Positions 35,127-42,886 of a stretch of DNA of 64,000 nucleotides are shown piece by piece. The first letter of the stretch is position 1. Each line of letters starts with the position of its first letter. The notes below the pieces were generated by a model. It was not told where the DNA came from. It searched no databases and saw nothing but the letters and a program-made list of their open reading frames with translations. The position numbers were made by a program, and so were the translations under genes. Source of the stretch: Comamonadaceae bacterium OH2545_COT-014 (GTDB lineage: Bacteria > Pseudomonadota > Gammaproteobacteria > Burkholderiales > Burkholderiaceae_C); contig RQYR01000017.1 of the NCBI GenBank assembly GCA_003859965.1, forward strand, positions 1 to 64,000, given 5' to 3'.

Positions 35127-36626
35127 ATGTCAAGACGACTTCTCCCTGCCCGCCGCTTCGCGGCTTTTGGCATGGCTGCGGCGTTGGCGCTGCCTTCGGT
35201 CAGCGCCGCCCCGCCGGCCGATGAGCTGCAAGCGCTGGGCTATGCCGAAGCCTTGGCGCTGGCGCGCCAGCAGTCGCCCAGCCTGGCTGCCGCCCGCGCC
35301 GCCGCCGACGGGCAGGCGCTCAAGGCCGAAGCCCTGCAAGGGCTGGGCCGACCCAGCGTGGGCCTCGGCGCCTCGGTCGCCAGCTACCGTGTGGGCGCCA
35401 GCATTGACCCCGGCGCGCTGCTGCCTGCCTTTGGCGGCCTGCTGGGCGGGCTGGGGCTGGGCGCGCAGTTGCCGCACCTGGCCAGCCGCCTGCCAGCCAC
35501 GCTCGACATTGAAAAGCGCGGCGCCCGCGCGGGCGCCACGCTGTCGGCGGTGTGGCCGCTGTACACCGGCGGCGCCATCGAAGCCGTGCAGGGCCTGGCC
35601 GCCGCGCGCCAGCAGGAGGCCGAAGCCGACTGGCGCGCCGCCGGCGATGAACTGGACACCCTGCTGGCCGAGCGCTATTTCAGCGCCCAGCTTGCCGCCC
35701 AGGCCGCCCGCCTGCGCGCCCAGGCCGCCCGCGCCGTGGCCGCGCACGACCACGCCGCCGAGCGCATGCTGCAAGAGGGGCTGATCGCCAAGGTCGAGCG
35801 CCTGCAGGCCCGCAGCGCCCGGCAGGATGCCGAGCGCCAGGCCGCCGCCGCCCAGAGCGATGCCGAGCTGGCCGCCGTGGCCCTGGCCCGCACCCTGGGC
35901 GCAGACGGCGCGGTGCGCCCCAGCACGCCGCTGTTCGTGCTGCGCCAGCCCATCGAGCCGCTGGCCCACTTCACCGCGCTGGCCCAGGCCCAGCACCCCG
36001 GCTTGGCCAAGGTGGCGGCCAAGCAGGCGCAGGCGCGCCAACTGCACGCGGCCGAAGAAGCCCTGCGCCGCCCGCAAGTGGTGGCGCTGGCCGCCAGCCA
36101 GCTCCGTGACCGCCCCAACTGGGCCGCCGGCGTGGCCCTGCACTGGACGCTGTACAGCAGCGTGGACCGCGACCAGCTCGCCCAGTCCAGCCTCAAGGCG
36201 GTGGAGCAGGCCGGGCAGATGGACGCCCAGGCGCGCCGCGACATCGCGCTGCTGGTGGAGCGCCAGTGGCGCGCCGTGGAAAACGCGCGCCAGCACTTCT
36301 TCGCCTTCGACGACGCCCTGGCCGCCGGCGACGAAGTGCTGCGCCTGCGCCGCGCCGGCCTGCGCGAAGGCGCCAGCACCGCGCTGGAGCTGATCGACGC
36401 CGAAACCCGCCAGGCCCAGCGCCATACCGAACGCGCCCAGGCCGCCTACCAGTACACCCAGGCGCTGGCCGGCCTGCTGGCCGCTTGCGGCCAGCCGCAG
36501 CAGCTGCTGCACTACTTGGCGCGCGCCGACGCCGTGCGCCTTCCGGCCGAAGCTGCGGCCAAGCCCGCCAGCGTCTTTGCCCCCGCGCGCCCCGAACCAT
36601 CCGCCAAAGCCTCCACCACGCCATGA
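35127..36626 (+). CDS. TolC-family outer-membrane efflux protein
   Basis: A 499-residue outer-membrane channel with two OEP repeats. Signal peptide MSRRLLPARRFAAFGMAAALALPSVSA (27 residues; core FAAFGMAAALALPSVSA). The first repeat runs through GYAEALALARQQSPSLAAARAAADG and the second through FTALAQAQHPGLAKVAAKQAQARQL; long Ala-rich coiled-coil segments match the periplasmic tunnel. The start could also be ATG 35118, 9 nt earlier. Its stop overlaps the ATG of the next gene (ATGA), so it is the first gene of an exporter operon with a HlyD-type adaptor and two permeases. Confidence 0.9.
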   Translation: MSRRLLPARRFAAFGMAAALALPSVSAAPPADELQALGYAEALALARQQSPSLAAARAAADGQALKAEALQGLGRPSVGLGASVASYRVGASIDPGALLPAFGGLLGGLGLGAQLPHLASRLPATLDIEKRGARAGATLSAVWPLYTGGAIEAVQGLAAARQQEAEADWRAAGDELDTLLAERYFSAQLAAQAARLRAQAARAVAAHDHAAERMLQEGLIAKVERLQARSARQDAERQAAAAQSDAELAAVALARTLGADGAVRPSTPLFVLRQPIEPLAHFTALAQAQHPGLAKVAAKQAQARQLHAAEEALRRPQVVALAASQLRDRPNWAAGVALHWTLYSSVDRDQLAQSSLKAVEQAGQMDAQARRDIALLVERQWRAVENARQHFFAFDDALAAGDEVLRLRRAGLREGASTALELIDAETRQAQRHTERAQAAYQYTQALAGLLAACGQPQQLLHYLARADAVRLPAEAAAKPASVFAPARPEPSAKASTTP

Positions 36627-37621
36627 CCACCCGCCGCCGCATTGCCGCCACCGCGCTGGGCCTGGGCGCCATCGCCCTGCTGGCCTGGGGCCTGTGGGCC
36701 GCCAGCCGCCCCATCCCCGAAGCCCTGCAGGGCCAGATGGAAGCGCAGGAAACCGACATCGCCCCCAAACTCAGCGCCCGCATCACCGAAGTGCTGGTGC
36801 GCGAAGGCCAGTCCGTGCGCGCGGGCGACGTGCTGCTGCGCACCGACAGCCCCGAAGTGCGCGCCAAGCTGGCCCAGGCCGAAGCCGCCCAGGCCGCCGC
36901 CCAGGCCCAGGCCGACAAGGCCGCCCACGGCGCGCGCCGGCAGGAGGTGGAAATGGCCCGCCTGCAATGGCAGCGCGCCGAAGCCGCCGCCACCCTGGCC
37001 GACCAGAGCTTTCGCCGCGTGAACAACCTGGCGCGCGAAGGGCTGGTGGCCCAGCAAAAGCGCGACGAGGCGCTGGCCAACCAGCGCGCCTCGCGCGAGG
37101 CCGCGCGCGCCGCCCGCGCCCAGTACGACATGGCGCGCGAAGGCGCCCGCCCCGAAGACCGCGCCGCCGCCGACGCCCAGGTGCGCCGCGCCGAAGGCGC
37201 CGTGGCCGAAGTGCAGGCCGCCCAGGCCGAAACCGAGCTGCGCAGCCCCGTGGCCGGTGAAGTGGCCAAGGTGCTGGCCCGCGCGGGCGAACTCTCGCCC
37301 CAGGGCGTGCCCGTGGTCACGGTGGTTGACCTGAACGACCAGTGGGTGGTGCTGAACGTGCGCGAAGACCAGTTGCAGCGCTTTGCCATGGGCGCCGAGT
37401 TCGACGCCGAGCTGCCCGCGCTGCCGGCCGAGCCGGGGGGCCAGGGCGGCGCGCGGCAGGCGCGCTTTCAGGTGACGTACAGCGCCGCGCTGCCGCACTT
37501 CGCCACCTGGCGCGCCACCCGCGCCGACGCCGGCTTTGACATCCGCACCTTCGAAGTGCGCGCCCGGCCCGTGCAGCCCATTGACGGCGCGCGCCCGGGC
37601 ATGACGGTGCGCGTCAAATAA
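36623..37621 (+). CDS. HlyD-family membrane fusion protein
   Basis: A 332-residue periplasmic adaptor anchored by one N-terminal helix (ALGLGAIALLAWGLWA, about 10-25). The split biotinyl-lipoyl domain is marked by ITEVLVREGQSVRAGDVLLRTDS and, after a long alpha-helical hairpin (about 80-200), by TELRSPVAGEVAKVLARAGELSPQGVPVVTVVDL (core LRSPVAGEVAKVLARAGE). Resembles YbhG/YiaD-type adaptors of ABC-2 exporters. ATGA overlap with the TolC gene upstream. It connects the inner-membrane permeases to the outer-membrane channel. Confidence 0.92.
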   Translation: MTTRRRIAATALGLGAIALLAWGLWAASRPIPEALQGQMEAQETDIAPKLSARITEVLVREGQSVRAGDVLLRTDSPEVRAKLAQAEAAQAAAQAQADKAAHGARRQEVEMARLQWQRAEAAATLADQSFRRVNNLAREGLVAQQKRDEALANQRASREAARAARAQYDMAREGARPEDRAAADAQVRRAEGAVAEVQAAQAETELRSPVAGEVAKVLARAGELSPQGVPVVTVVDLNDQWVVLNVREDQLQRFAMGAEFDAELPALPAEPGGQGGARQARFQVTYSAALPHFATWRATRADAGFDIRTFEVRARPVQPIDGARPGMTVRVK

Positions 37622-37693
37622 GCGGCCCGCCCCGCAGTCGCTTCCCGCAGCCACTCCTGCCTTCGCGCCCGCCGTCCGCCGCCCGCCCTTGCC

Positions 37694-39034
37694 GTGTCTG
37701 CCGCCGCCATGCCCGCATTCCGCCAGCGCCTGCGCCGCGAAAGCGCCCGCCTGCGCGCCAGCGGCGCCGACCGCGCCATGCTCACCTGGGCGCCGCTGCT
37801 GGGCGCGCTGCTGCTGGCCTGGATCTTCTCCGCCGCCACGCCCACGCGCCTGCCCATTGCCGTGTGGGACGCCGATCACAGCGCCTTGTCGCGCCAGCTC
37901 ACGCGCTGGCTGGACGCCGCCCCCGGCCTGCGCGTGGCCGCCCGCCCGCTCAGCGCTGCCGAGGCCGAGCGCCTGCTGCGCGGCGGCCAGGTGCACGCGG
38001 TGCTGGCCATCCCGTCCGGCCTGGCGCGCGACATCAAGCAGGGCCGCGCCGCCCAGGTCGCCCTGCTGGACAACGCCCAGCGCGGCGTGCATTCGGGCCT
38101 GATCCAGAAAGACGTGCGCAGCGTGGTGGGCACGCTCTCGGCCGGCATCGAAATCAGCGCGCGGCAAAAGCGCGGCGCATCGCCCGCCGCCGCCCGCGCG
38201 CAGGTGGAGCCTTTGCCGGTGGCCGCCGTCAGCCTGTTCAACACCGCGCCCGACTACCAGCGCTTTCTGGGCCTGGCCCTGGTGGCCGCGTTGCTGCACG
38301 TGCTGGCCATGAGCACCGGCGCCTGGGCCGTGGGGCGTGAACTGCGCGAAGGCACGCTGCCCGGCTGGCTGGCGGGCAAGCCTGGCACGGCGCATGGAAA
38401 CATGGTTCGCAATTATAAAAATGATAGCTCCTCAGGCACGCCAGGCGTGCCTGAGGCGGCTCAAAGCCATGCAAATGCCGCGGCGGATGCGGTGACGCCC
38501 ACAGACACGTCCGCAGCCGCGGCCACGGATGCCCGCCTTGGCGCGGCGCTGGCCGCGCTGCTGGCCAAGCTGGCCTGGCCGTTCGCGGCCTTTTCCGCCG
38601 TGGGCGCACTGGCGCTGGCGGCGCTGACCGTAGGGCGCGGCTGGGCCGTGCCCGGCTCACTGGCGCTGGTAGTCGCGGCGCACACGGTGTTCGTGGCGCT
38701 GTCGCTGCTGCTGGGCGCGCTGCTCACGCTGCTGGGCGGCTCGCAGCGCATGGGGCTGTCAGCCTCGGGCTTTATCGCCGCGCCCGCCTTTGCCTTCAGC
38801 GGCATGGGTTTTCCGTGGCTGGCGCTGCCCACGGGCGCGCAGTGGTGGGCCACGCTGCTGCCGTACACGCATTACCTGCGCGTGCAGGTGGCGCAGCTCT
38901 TGATGGGCGCGCCCGCCGCGCCGTCGCTGGCCGTGCCGCTGGGCATGGCCGCCGCCTGCGCGCCGCTGGCGCTGCTGGCCGCCTGGCAACTGGCCCGCCT
39001 GGCGCGCCGGCCCGAACGCTGGGGGCAGCGATGA
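37694..39034 (+). CDS. ABC-2 type exporter permease (YhhJ/YbhR-like), with a repeat-derived insert
   Basis: A 446-residue inner-membrane permease. One N-terminal helix (WAPLLGALLLAWIFSA), then a large periplasmic domain with the family pattern IAVWDADHSALSRQLTRW, then five or so helices in the C-terminal half. A copy of the palindromic element (38409-38478) is read in frame between the first and second C-terminal helices and adds about 40 polar residues (VRNYKNDSSSGTPGVPEAAQSHAN and a further Thr/Ala-rich stretch). The start is GTG 37694 or ATG 37709. Last codon overlaps the next permease (ATGA). No ATP-binding subunit is encoded next to it. Confidence 0.85.
   Translation: MSAAAMPAFRQRLRRESARLRASGADRAMLTWAPLLGALLLAWIFSAATPTRLPIAVWDADHSALSRQLTRWLDAAPGLRVAARPLSAAEAERLLRGGQVHAVLAIPSGLARDIKQGRAAQVALLDNAQRGVHSGLIQKDVRSVVGTLSAGIEISARQKRGASPAAARAQVEPLPVAAVSLFNTAPDYQRFLGLALVAALLHVLAMSTGAWAVGRELREGTLPGWLAGKPGTAHGNMVRNYKNDSSSGTPGVPEAAQSHANAAADAVTPTDTSAAAATDARLGAALAALLAKLAWPFAAFSAVGALALAALTVGRGWAVPGSLALVVAAHTVFVALSLLLGALLTLLGGSQRMGLSASGFIAAPAFAFSGMGFPWLALPTGAQWWATLLPYTHYLRVQVAQLLMGAPAAPSLAVPLGMAAACAPLALLAAWQLARLARRPERWGQR
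38409..38478 (+). repeat. Palindromic element copy inside the permease gene
   Basis: Box GCAATTATAAAAATGATAGC, then a 12-bp perfect inverted repeat with a 1-nt loop (38431-38442 with 38444-38455), then GCGGCTCAAAGCCATGCAAATGCC, whose core is AAAGCCATGCAAATGCC. Compared with the second permease, it lies in a loop that is much longer here. The frame is kept through it. Confidence 0.75.
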
Positions 39035-40221
39035 CGCGCCCGGCCCGCCTCCCCGGCAACACGCCTGGCAGTGGCTTCTGGGCGCAGCTTCGCGCCGCCT
39101 TCCGCGCCGTGCTGGCCGACAAGGGCGTGCTGCTCATCACCTTGCTGGCGCCGCTGCTCTACGGCTTTTTCTACCCCTGGCCCTACAGCACGCAAGCCGT
39201 GCAGCGGGTGCCGGTGGCCGTGGTCGATCTGGACGGCAGCAGCCTCTCACGCCAGCTCACGCGCTTTGCGCAGGCTGCGCCGCAGCTGGACGTGCGCCTG
39301 ATTACCCCGCACCCGGACGCGGCGCGCCAGGCGCTGTGGCGCGGCCAGGTGCAGGGCATCGCCACCTGGCCCGCCCACCTCAAGCGCGACGTGGCGCGCG
39401 GCGCGGCCGTGACGGTGCCCGTGGAAGGCAACGGCGCCTACCCGCTGATCGCCAAGACCGTGCTTACCGGTTTCATGGGCGCCGTGGGCACCGTGTCGGC
39501 CGGCATTGAAATCCGTCGCCTGCAAGCCGCGGGCTTGCCGCCCGCGCAGGCCGCGGCCGCGCGCGCGCCGCTGGGCCTGCACGACGCCCCCCTGTTCAAC
39601 CCCACCCAGGGCTACGGCAGCTACGTCGTGCCCGCCGTGGCCTGGCTGATCGCGCAGCAAACCCTGCTCATCGGCGCCGCCATGCTGGCCGGCCGCTGGC
39701 GCGAACGCGGCACGCTGGGCGCCAGCGCGCGCGGCTGGGCCGGGCGCATTGCGGGCCTGGCGCTGTGGGGGCTGGCCAGCGGCGCGTTCTACCTGGGCTG
39801 GGTGATGGTGCTGCAAGGCTACCCGCGCGGGGCCAACCTGGCCGGGGCGCTGCTGCTGCTTGTGCTGTACGCGCCCGCCGTGGCCGCGCTCGGGCTGCTG
39901 CTGGGCGTGCTGCTGAAAGACCGCGAGCGCGCCATGTACGTGCTGCTGGCCAGCACGCTGCCCGTGGCCTTCGTCTCCGGCGCCTTCTGGCCTAGCGAGG
40001 CGCTGCCGGCCGCGCTGCGCGCGCTGGCGCAGCTGCTGCCCAGCACGGCCGGCATGCAGGCGGGCGTACAACTGGCGCAGATGGGCGCGCGCCTGCCGGA
40101 TGTGGCCCCGTCCCTGGCCGCGCTGGCCGGCACCACGCTGGCCTGCCTGGCGGCGCTGGCGTGGCGGGCGCCGCCGCCTGATGGCGCCACGTCGCGCCGA
40201 CCTGGCCCGGGCGGTGTCTGA
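39031..40221 (+). CDS. ABC-2 type exporter permease, second subunit
   Basis: A 396-residue permease paralogous to its neighbour: VAVVDLDGSSLSRQLTRFAQAAPQLDV matches IAVWDADHSALSRQLTRWLDAAPGLRV (shared core LSRQLTR). One N-terminal helix (GVLLITLLAPLLYGFFYPW), a periplasmic domain, and about five C-terminal helices ending in TTLACLAALAWRAP. The ATG overlaps the stop of the first permease. Together they would form the heterodimeric membrane part of an ATP-driven exporter. The C-terminal tail (PPPDGATSRRPGPGG) is low-complexity. Convergent with the small unknown gene at 40318. Confidence 0.9.
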   Translation: MTRPARLPGNTPGSGFWAQLRAAFRAVLADKGVLLITLLAPLLYGFFYPWPYSTQAVQRVPVAVVDLDGSSLSRQLTRFAQAAPQLDVRLITPHPDAARQALWRGQVQGIATWPAHLKRDVARGAAVTVPVEGNGAYPLIAKTVLTGFMGAVGTVSAGIEIRRLQAAGLPPAQAAAARAPLGLHDAPLFNPTQGYGSYVVPAVAWLIAQQTLLIGAAMLAGRWRERGTLGASARGWAGRIAGLALWGLASGAFYLGWVMVLQGYPRGANLAGALLLLVLYAPAVAALGLLLGVLLKDRERAMYVLLASTLPVAFVSGAFWPSEALPAALRALAQLLPSTAGMQAGVQLAQMGARLPDVAPSLAALAGTTLACLAALAWRAPPPDGATSRRPGPGGV

Positions 40222-40317
40222 GCGCATCGCATTGCATCGTTGCCGTGGCTGGCGCAGGTGGCGGTTTCTTCTTTTCAGGCCATTTCAGCGGGCGGTGAAT
40301 TTGGTCAAGTTGAACGC

Positions 40318-40872
40318 TTAGCGCATGGCGGCGCTTGCCGTGCCTGATGGCATCAGAGGCGCCCATTCGCCCCCTGTTTCCCGCCCGGCCGCCACGGGCA
40401 GGGGCGGGGTGCCGGGGGTGAGGGGCCGGCCGTCGAGCGACCAGCGGTGGCGCTGCGCGAATTCAAAGCCGGGCCGGGGCTGGCGGCAGGCAATGTCTTG
40501 CGTGGCGAAATCGGGGGTGATGTCGTCGCAGGGCAGGCCGGGGCTGCCCAGGCTGGCAGGCGGTGCGCTCACCGGCACGGTGGGGCGGCCCTGCACGGCG
40601 GTGAAGTGAAAGGCGTGCAGGCGGCCGTCGGCCGTGCGCAAAAGCAGCAGGCGGAGGCTGGCGCTTTCCGCCAGCGGCAGGCCCGGCGGCGGCGCGGGGG
40701 CATCAGCCCAGCGCCACTGGCCGGGCGCCAGGCGGGCGGTGCGGATGCCGGGCGTGGCCTCGTCGGGCACGGCCGGGCCGCGCGCCACGTGCCAGCCCAC
40801 GGCGGCGCAGGCCAGCAGGGCCACGGCGGTCATGCCGCGCAGGGCAAGGGCGAGCAGGCGGCGTTCATTCAT
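40318..40872 (-). CDS. Unknown small protein with one N-terminal membrane anchor
   Basis: I do not recognise a family. 184 residues: a hydrophobic segment at about 13-31 (GMTAVALLACAAVGWHVA) suggests a membrane anchor or uncleaved signal, followed by a periplasmic part. Two cysteines flank DDITPDFATQDIA (GLPCDDITPDFATQDIACRQ) and could form a disulfide. The segment LRLLLLRTADGRLHAFHF and later FEFAQRHRWSLDGRPLTPG have the alternation of a small beta domain. The layout recalls a Rieske-type fold, but no C-x-H...C-x-x-H ligands exist. Start ATG 40872. Coding bias is like its neighbours, so I take it as a real gene. Confidence 0.65.
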   Translation of the reverse strand: MNERRLLALALRGMTAVALLACAAVGWHVARGPAVPDEATPGIRTARLAPGQWRWADAPAPPPGLPLAESASLRLLLLRTADGRLHAFHFTAVQGRPTVPVSAPPASLGSPGLPCDDITPDFATQDIACRQPRPGFEFAQRHRWSLDGRPLTPGTPPLPVAAGRETGGEWAPLMPSGTASAAMR

Positions 40873-41010
40873 GGGAATCGGGCAGTCAAGAAGGGCGATG
40901 GAAACGGATGATCAAAGGGGCGGCCCGTGGGCTGTGTGTGGGCTGTGGGCAGGCGCATTGTCCCTGCCCGGCGCGTGGGGCGGCCTGTGGGCAGGCGCTA
41001 CAGTCGCCGC

Positions 41011-41976
41011 ATGTCCGCGCCGCCGCTGCCCCCGCTGTTCATCGTGTTCAACGCCGCTTCCGGCAGCCAGGACGCGCTGGCCGCCAGCGTGCGCGTGGCC
41101 GAGCTGCTGCAGGCGGCCGGGCAGCCGCACGTGCTGCACCTGGTACGCCAGGCGCCGGAGCTGGGCGCGCTGGCGGTGCGCGCCGTGCACGAGGCGCGGG
41201 CCGCGGGCGGCATTGTGGTGGCGGCGGGCGGCGATGGCACGGTGAGCGCCGTGGCGCAGGCGGTGTTCAACGCCGGGCTGCCGCTGGCCGTGCTGCCGCG
41301 GGGCACGTTCAACTATTTCGCGCGCGAACACGGCATGCCGGACGGGCTGCATGAAGCCGTGGCCGCGCTGCTGGCCGCGCGCCCGCGCGCCGTGCCGGTG
41401 GGCATGGTCAACGGACGGCTGTTTCTGGTGAGCGCCAGCGTGGGGCTTTACCCGCGCGTGCTGCTGGCGCGCGAGGCGGCCAAGGCGCGCTTTGGCCGCC
41501 ACCGGCTCACGGCCATGCTGTCGGGCCTGGTCACGCTGCTGCGCGGCGGCGGCCGGCTCACCCTGCAATTGCAGATGACGGGCGAGGCCGAAGGCCACAC
41601 CCGCGTGCTGCACGCGCGCACCCTGTTCGTGGGCCACAACGCCCTGCAATGGCGCATGCTGGGGCTGCCGCAGGCCCAGGCGGTGGCCGAAGGGGCGCTG
41701 GCCGCCATCAGCCTGCAACCGCTGGGGCCGCTGCCCATGCTGTGGCTGGCGCTGCGCGGCGCCATGGGGCGGCTGGACGGGGCGGACGGCATTGAATCGT
41801 TCAGCTTCCAGTCGCTCACGGTGGCGCCCCGCCGCCGCCTGCGGCAGTGGCCCGTGGCCGTGGATGGCGAAGTGCACCACCTGCCCGCACCCCTGCGCTT
41901 TGAGGCCGCGCCGCGCCCGCTGCAGGTGTGGCTACCGCCCGCGCCGTCCGCGCCACCCGCACTGCCGGCGGATTGA
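41011..41976 (+). CDS. Diacylglycerol kinase-like lipid kinase
   Basis: A 321-residue protein of the DAGK/YegS family, which phosphorylates diacylglycerol or a related lipid with ATP at the membrane. IVFNAASGSQD replaces the more usual NPxSG start; the nucleotide-binding motif VVAAGGDGTVSAVAQAV (about 70-86) and LPRGTFNYFARE (about 96-107) are clear. The C-terminal beta-sandwich has VDGEVHHLPAPLRFEA. The GTFNYFAR form, in place of GTGNDFAR, marks a subgroup in which Tyr and Phe occur near the catalytic loop. ATG 41011 is the best start. Convergent with the EamA gene. Confidence 0.88.
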   Translation: MSAPPLPPLFIVFNAASGSQDALAASVRVAELLQAAGQPHVLHLVRQAPELGALAVRAVHEARAAGGIVVAAGGDGTVSAVAQAVFNAGLPLAVLPRGTFNYFAREHGMPDGLHEAVAALLAARPRAVPVGMVNGRLFLVSASVGLYPRVLLAREAAKARFGRHRLTAMLSGLVTLLRGGGRLTLQLQMTGEAEGHTRVLHARTLFVGHNALQWRMLGLPQAQAVAEGALAAISLQPLGPLPMLWLALRGAMGRLDGADGIESFSFQSLTVAPRRRLRQWPVAVDGEVHHLPAPLRFEAAPRPLQVWLPPAPSAPPALPAD

Positions 41977-41986
41977 TGGACGGGTT

Positions 41987-42886
41987 CTAAACGCCGCGCC
42001 GCCAGCGGGCCGCCACGCGCGGCCACAGCACGTTCAGCGCCAGCCCGGCCAGCACCAGGGCGGCGGCGGCCAGCTTCCAGCCGGGCAGGGCTTCGCCCAG
42101 CAGCCAGGCCGAGGCGCCGATGCCAGTCACCGGCACCAGCAGCGCGAACGGCGCGATGCTGGCCGCCGGGTGGCGCGCCATCAGCCAGGCCCAGGCGCCG
42201 TAGCCGAAGATGGTGTTGCCCAGCGCCTGCCACAGCACGGCGGCCCAGGCGGCGGCATCGGCGCTGGCCAGCGCGGCGCCGATGCGGGGCGCGCCTTCCA
42301 GCCAGAGCGACAGGCCCAGCAGCGGCGGCGCCGCGAACAGGCTGGACCAGGCCACGTAGGCCAGCGCGTTCACCGGCCCGGCGGCGCGGCTGGCCAGGTT
42401 GCCCAGCGCCCAGCACAGCGCGGCCAGCAGCACCAGCGCCACACCCGGCGCCGTGGTGTCACCTTCGGTGCGGGCGATGATCAGGCCCATGCCCGCGGCG
42501 GCCACCGCCATGGCCACGGCCTGAAAGGGCCGCGGCCGCTCGCCCGCCTGCCACATGACCAGCCCAATGGTGAAAAACACCTGCGCCTGGATGACCAGCG
42601 AGGCCAGGCCGGGGGAGATGTGCCGCGTCATCGCCAGAAACAGCAGGCCGAACGTGCCCAGGCCAATGGCCAGGCCATAGGCGGCCAGGTTGCGCCAGCG
42701 CACGGGCGGGCGCGGCATGAACAGCGCCAGCGGAAACGCCGCCAGCGCAAAGCGCAGCGCCGCAAACAGCAGCGGCGGCAGTTGCGCCAGCCCCAGCTTG
42801 ATGACGACGAAGTTGCTGCCCCACACAGCCACCACGGCCAGCGCCAGCAGCGTGTGGCGCAGCGGCAGCGCGGCGGGGGCGCTCAT
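41987..42886 (-). CDS. EamA-family (drug/metabolite transporter) permease
   Basis: A 299-residue, ten-helix inner-membrane transporter with two EamA repeats: repeat 1 from LLALAVVAVWGSNFVVIKLGL and RFALAAFPLALF; repeat 2 from ALVLLAALCWALGNLASRAA. Substrate unknown; relatives export amino acids and metabolites (YdcZ/RhaT/EamA). Its ATG overlaps the stop of mnmC (ATGA), so the two are translationally coupled. Downstream gene is convergent, 10 bp away. Confidence 0.9.
   Translation of the reverse strand: MSAPAALPLRHTLLALAVVAVWGSNFVVIKLGLAQLPPLLFAALRFALAAFPLALFMPRPPVRWRNLAAYGLAIGLGTFGLLFLAMTRHISPGLASLVIQAQVFFTIGLVMWQAGERPRPFQAVAMAVAAAGMGLIIARTEGDTTAPGVALVLLAALCWALGNLASRAAGPVNALAYVAWSSLFAAPPLLGLSLWLEGAPRIGAALASADAAAWAAVLWQALGNTIFGYGAWAWLMARHPAASIAPFALLVPVTGIGASAWLLGEALPGWKLAAAALVLAGLALNVLWPRVAARWRRGV

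Noticed and set aside
40318-40872. Rieske Fe-S protein
   Set aside because: The beta-rich outline is suggestive, but the C-x-H and C-x-x-H ligand motifs are absent.
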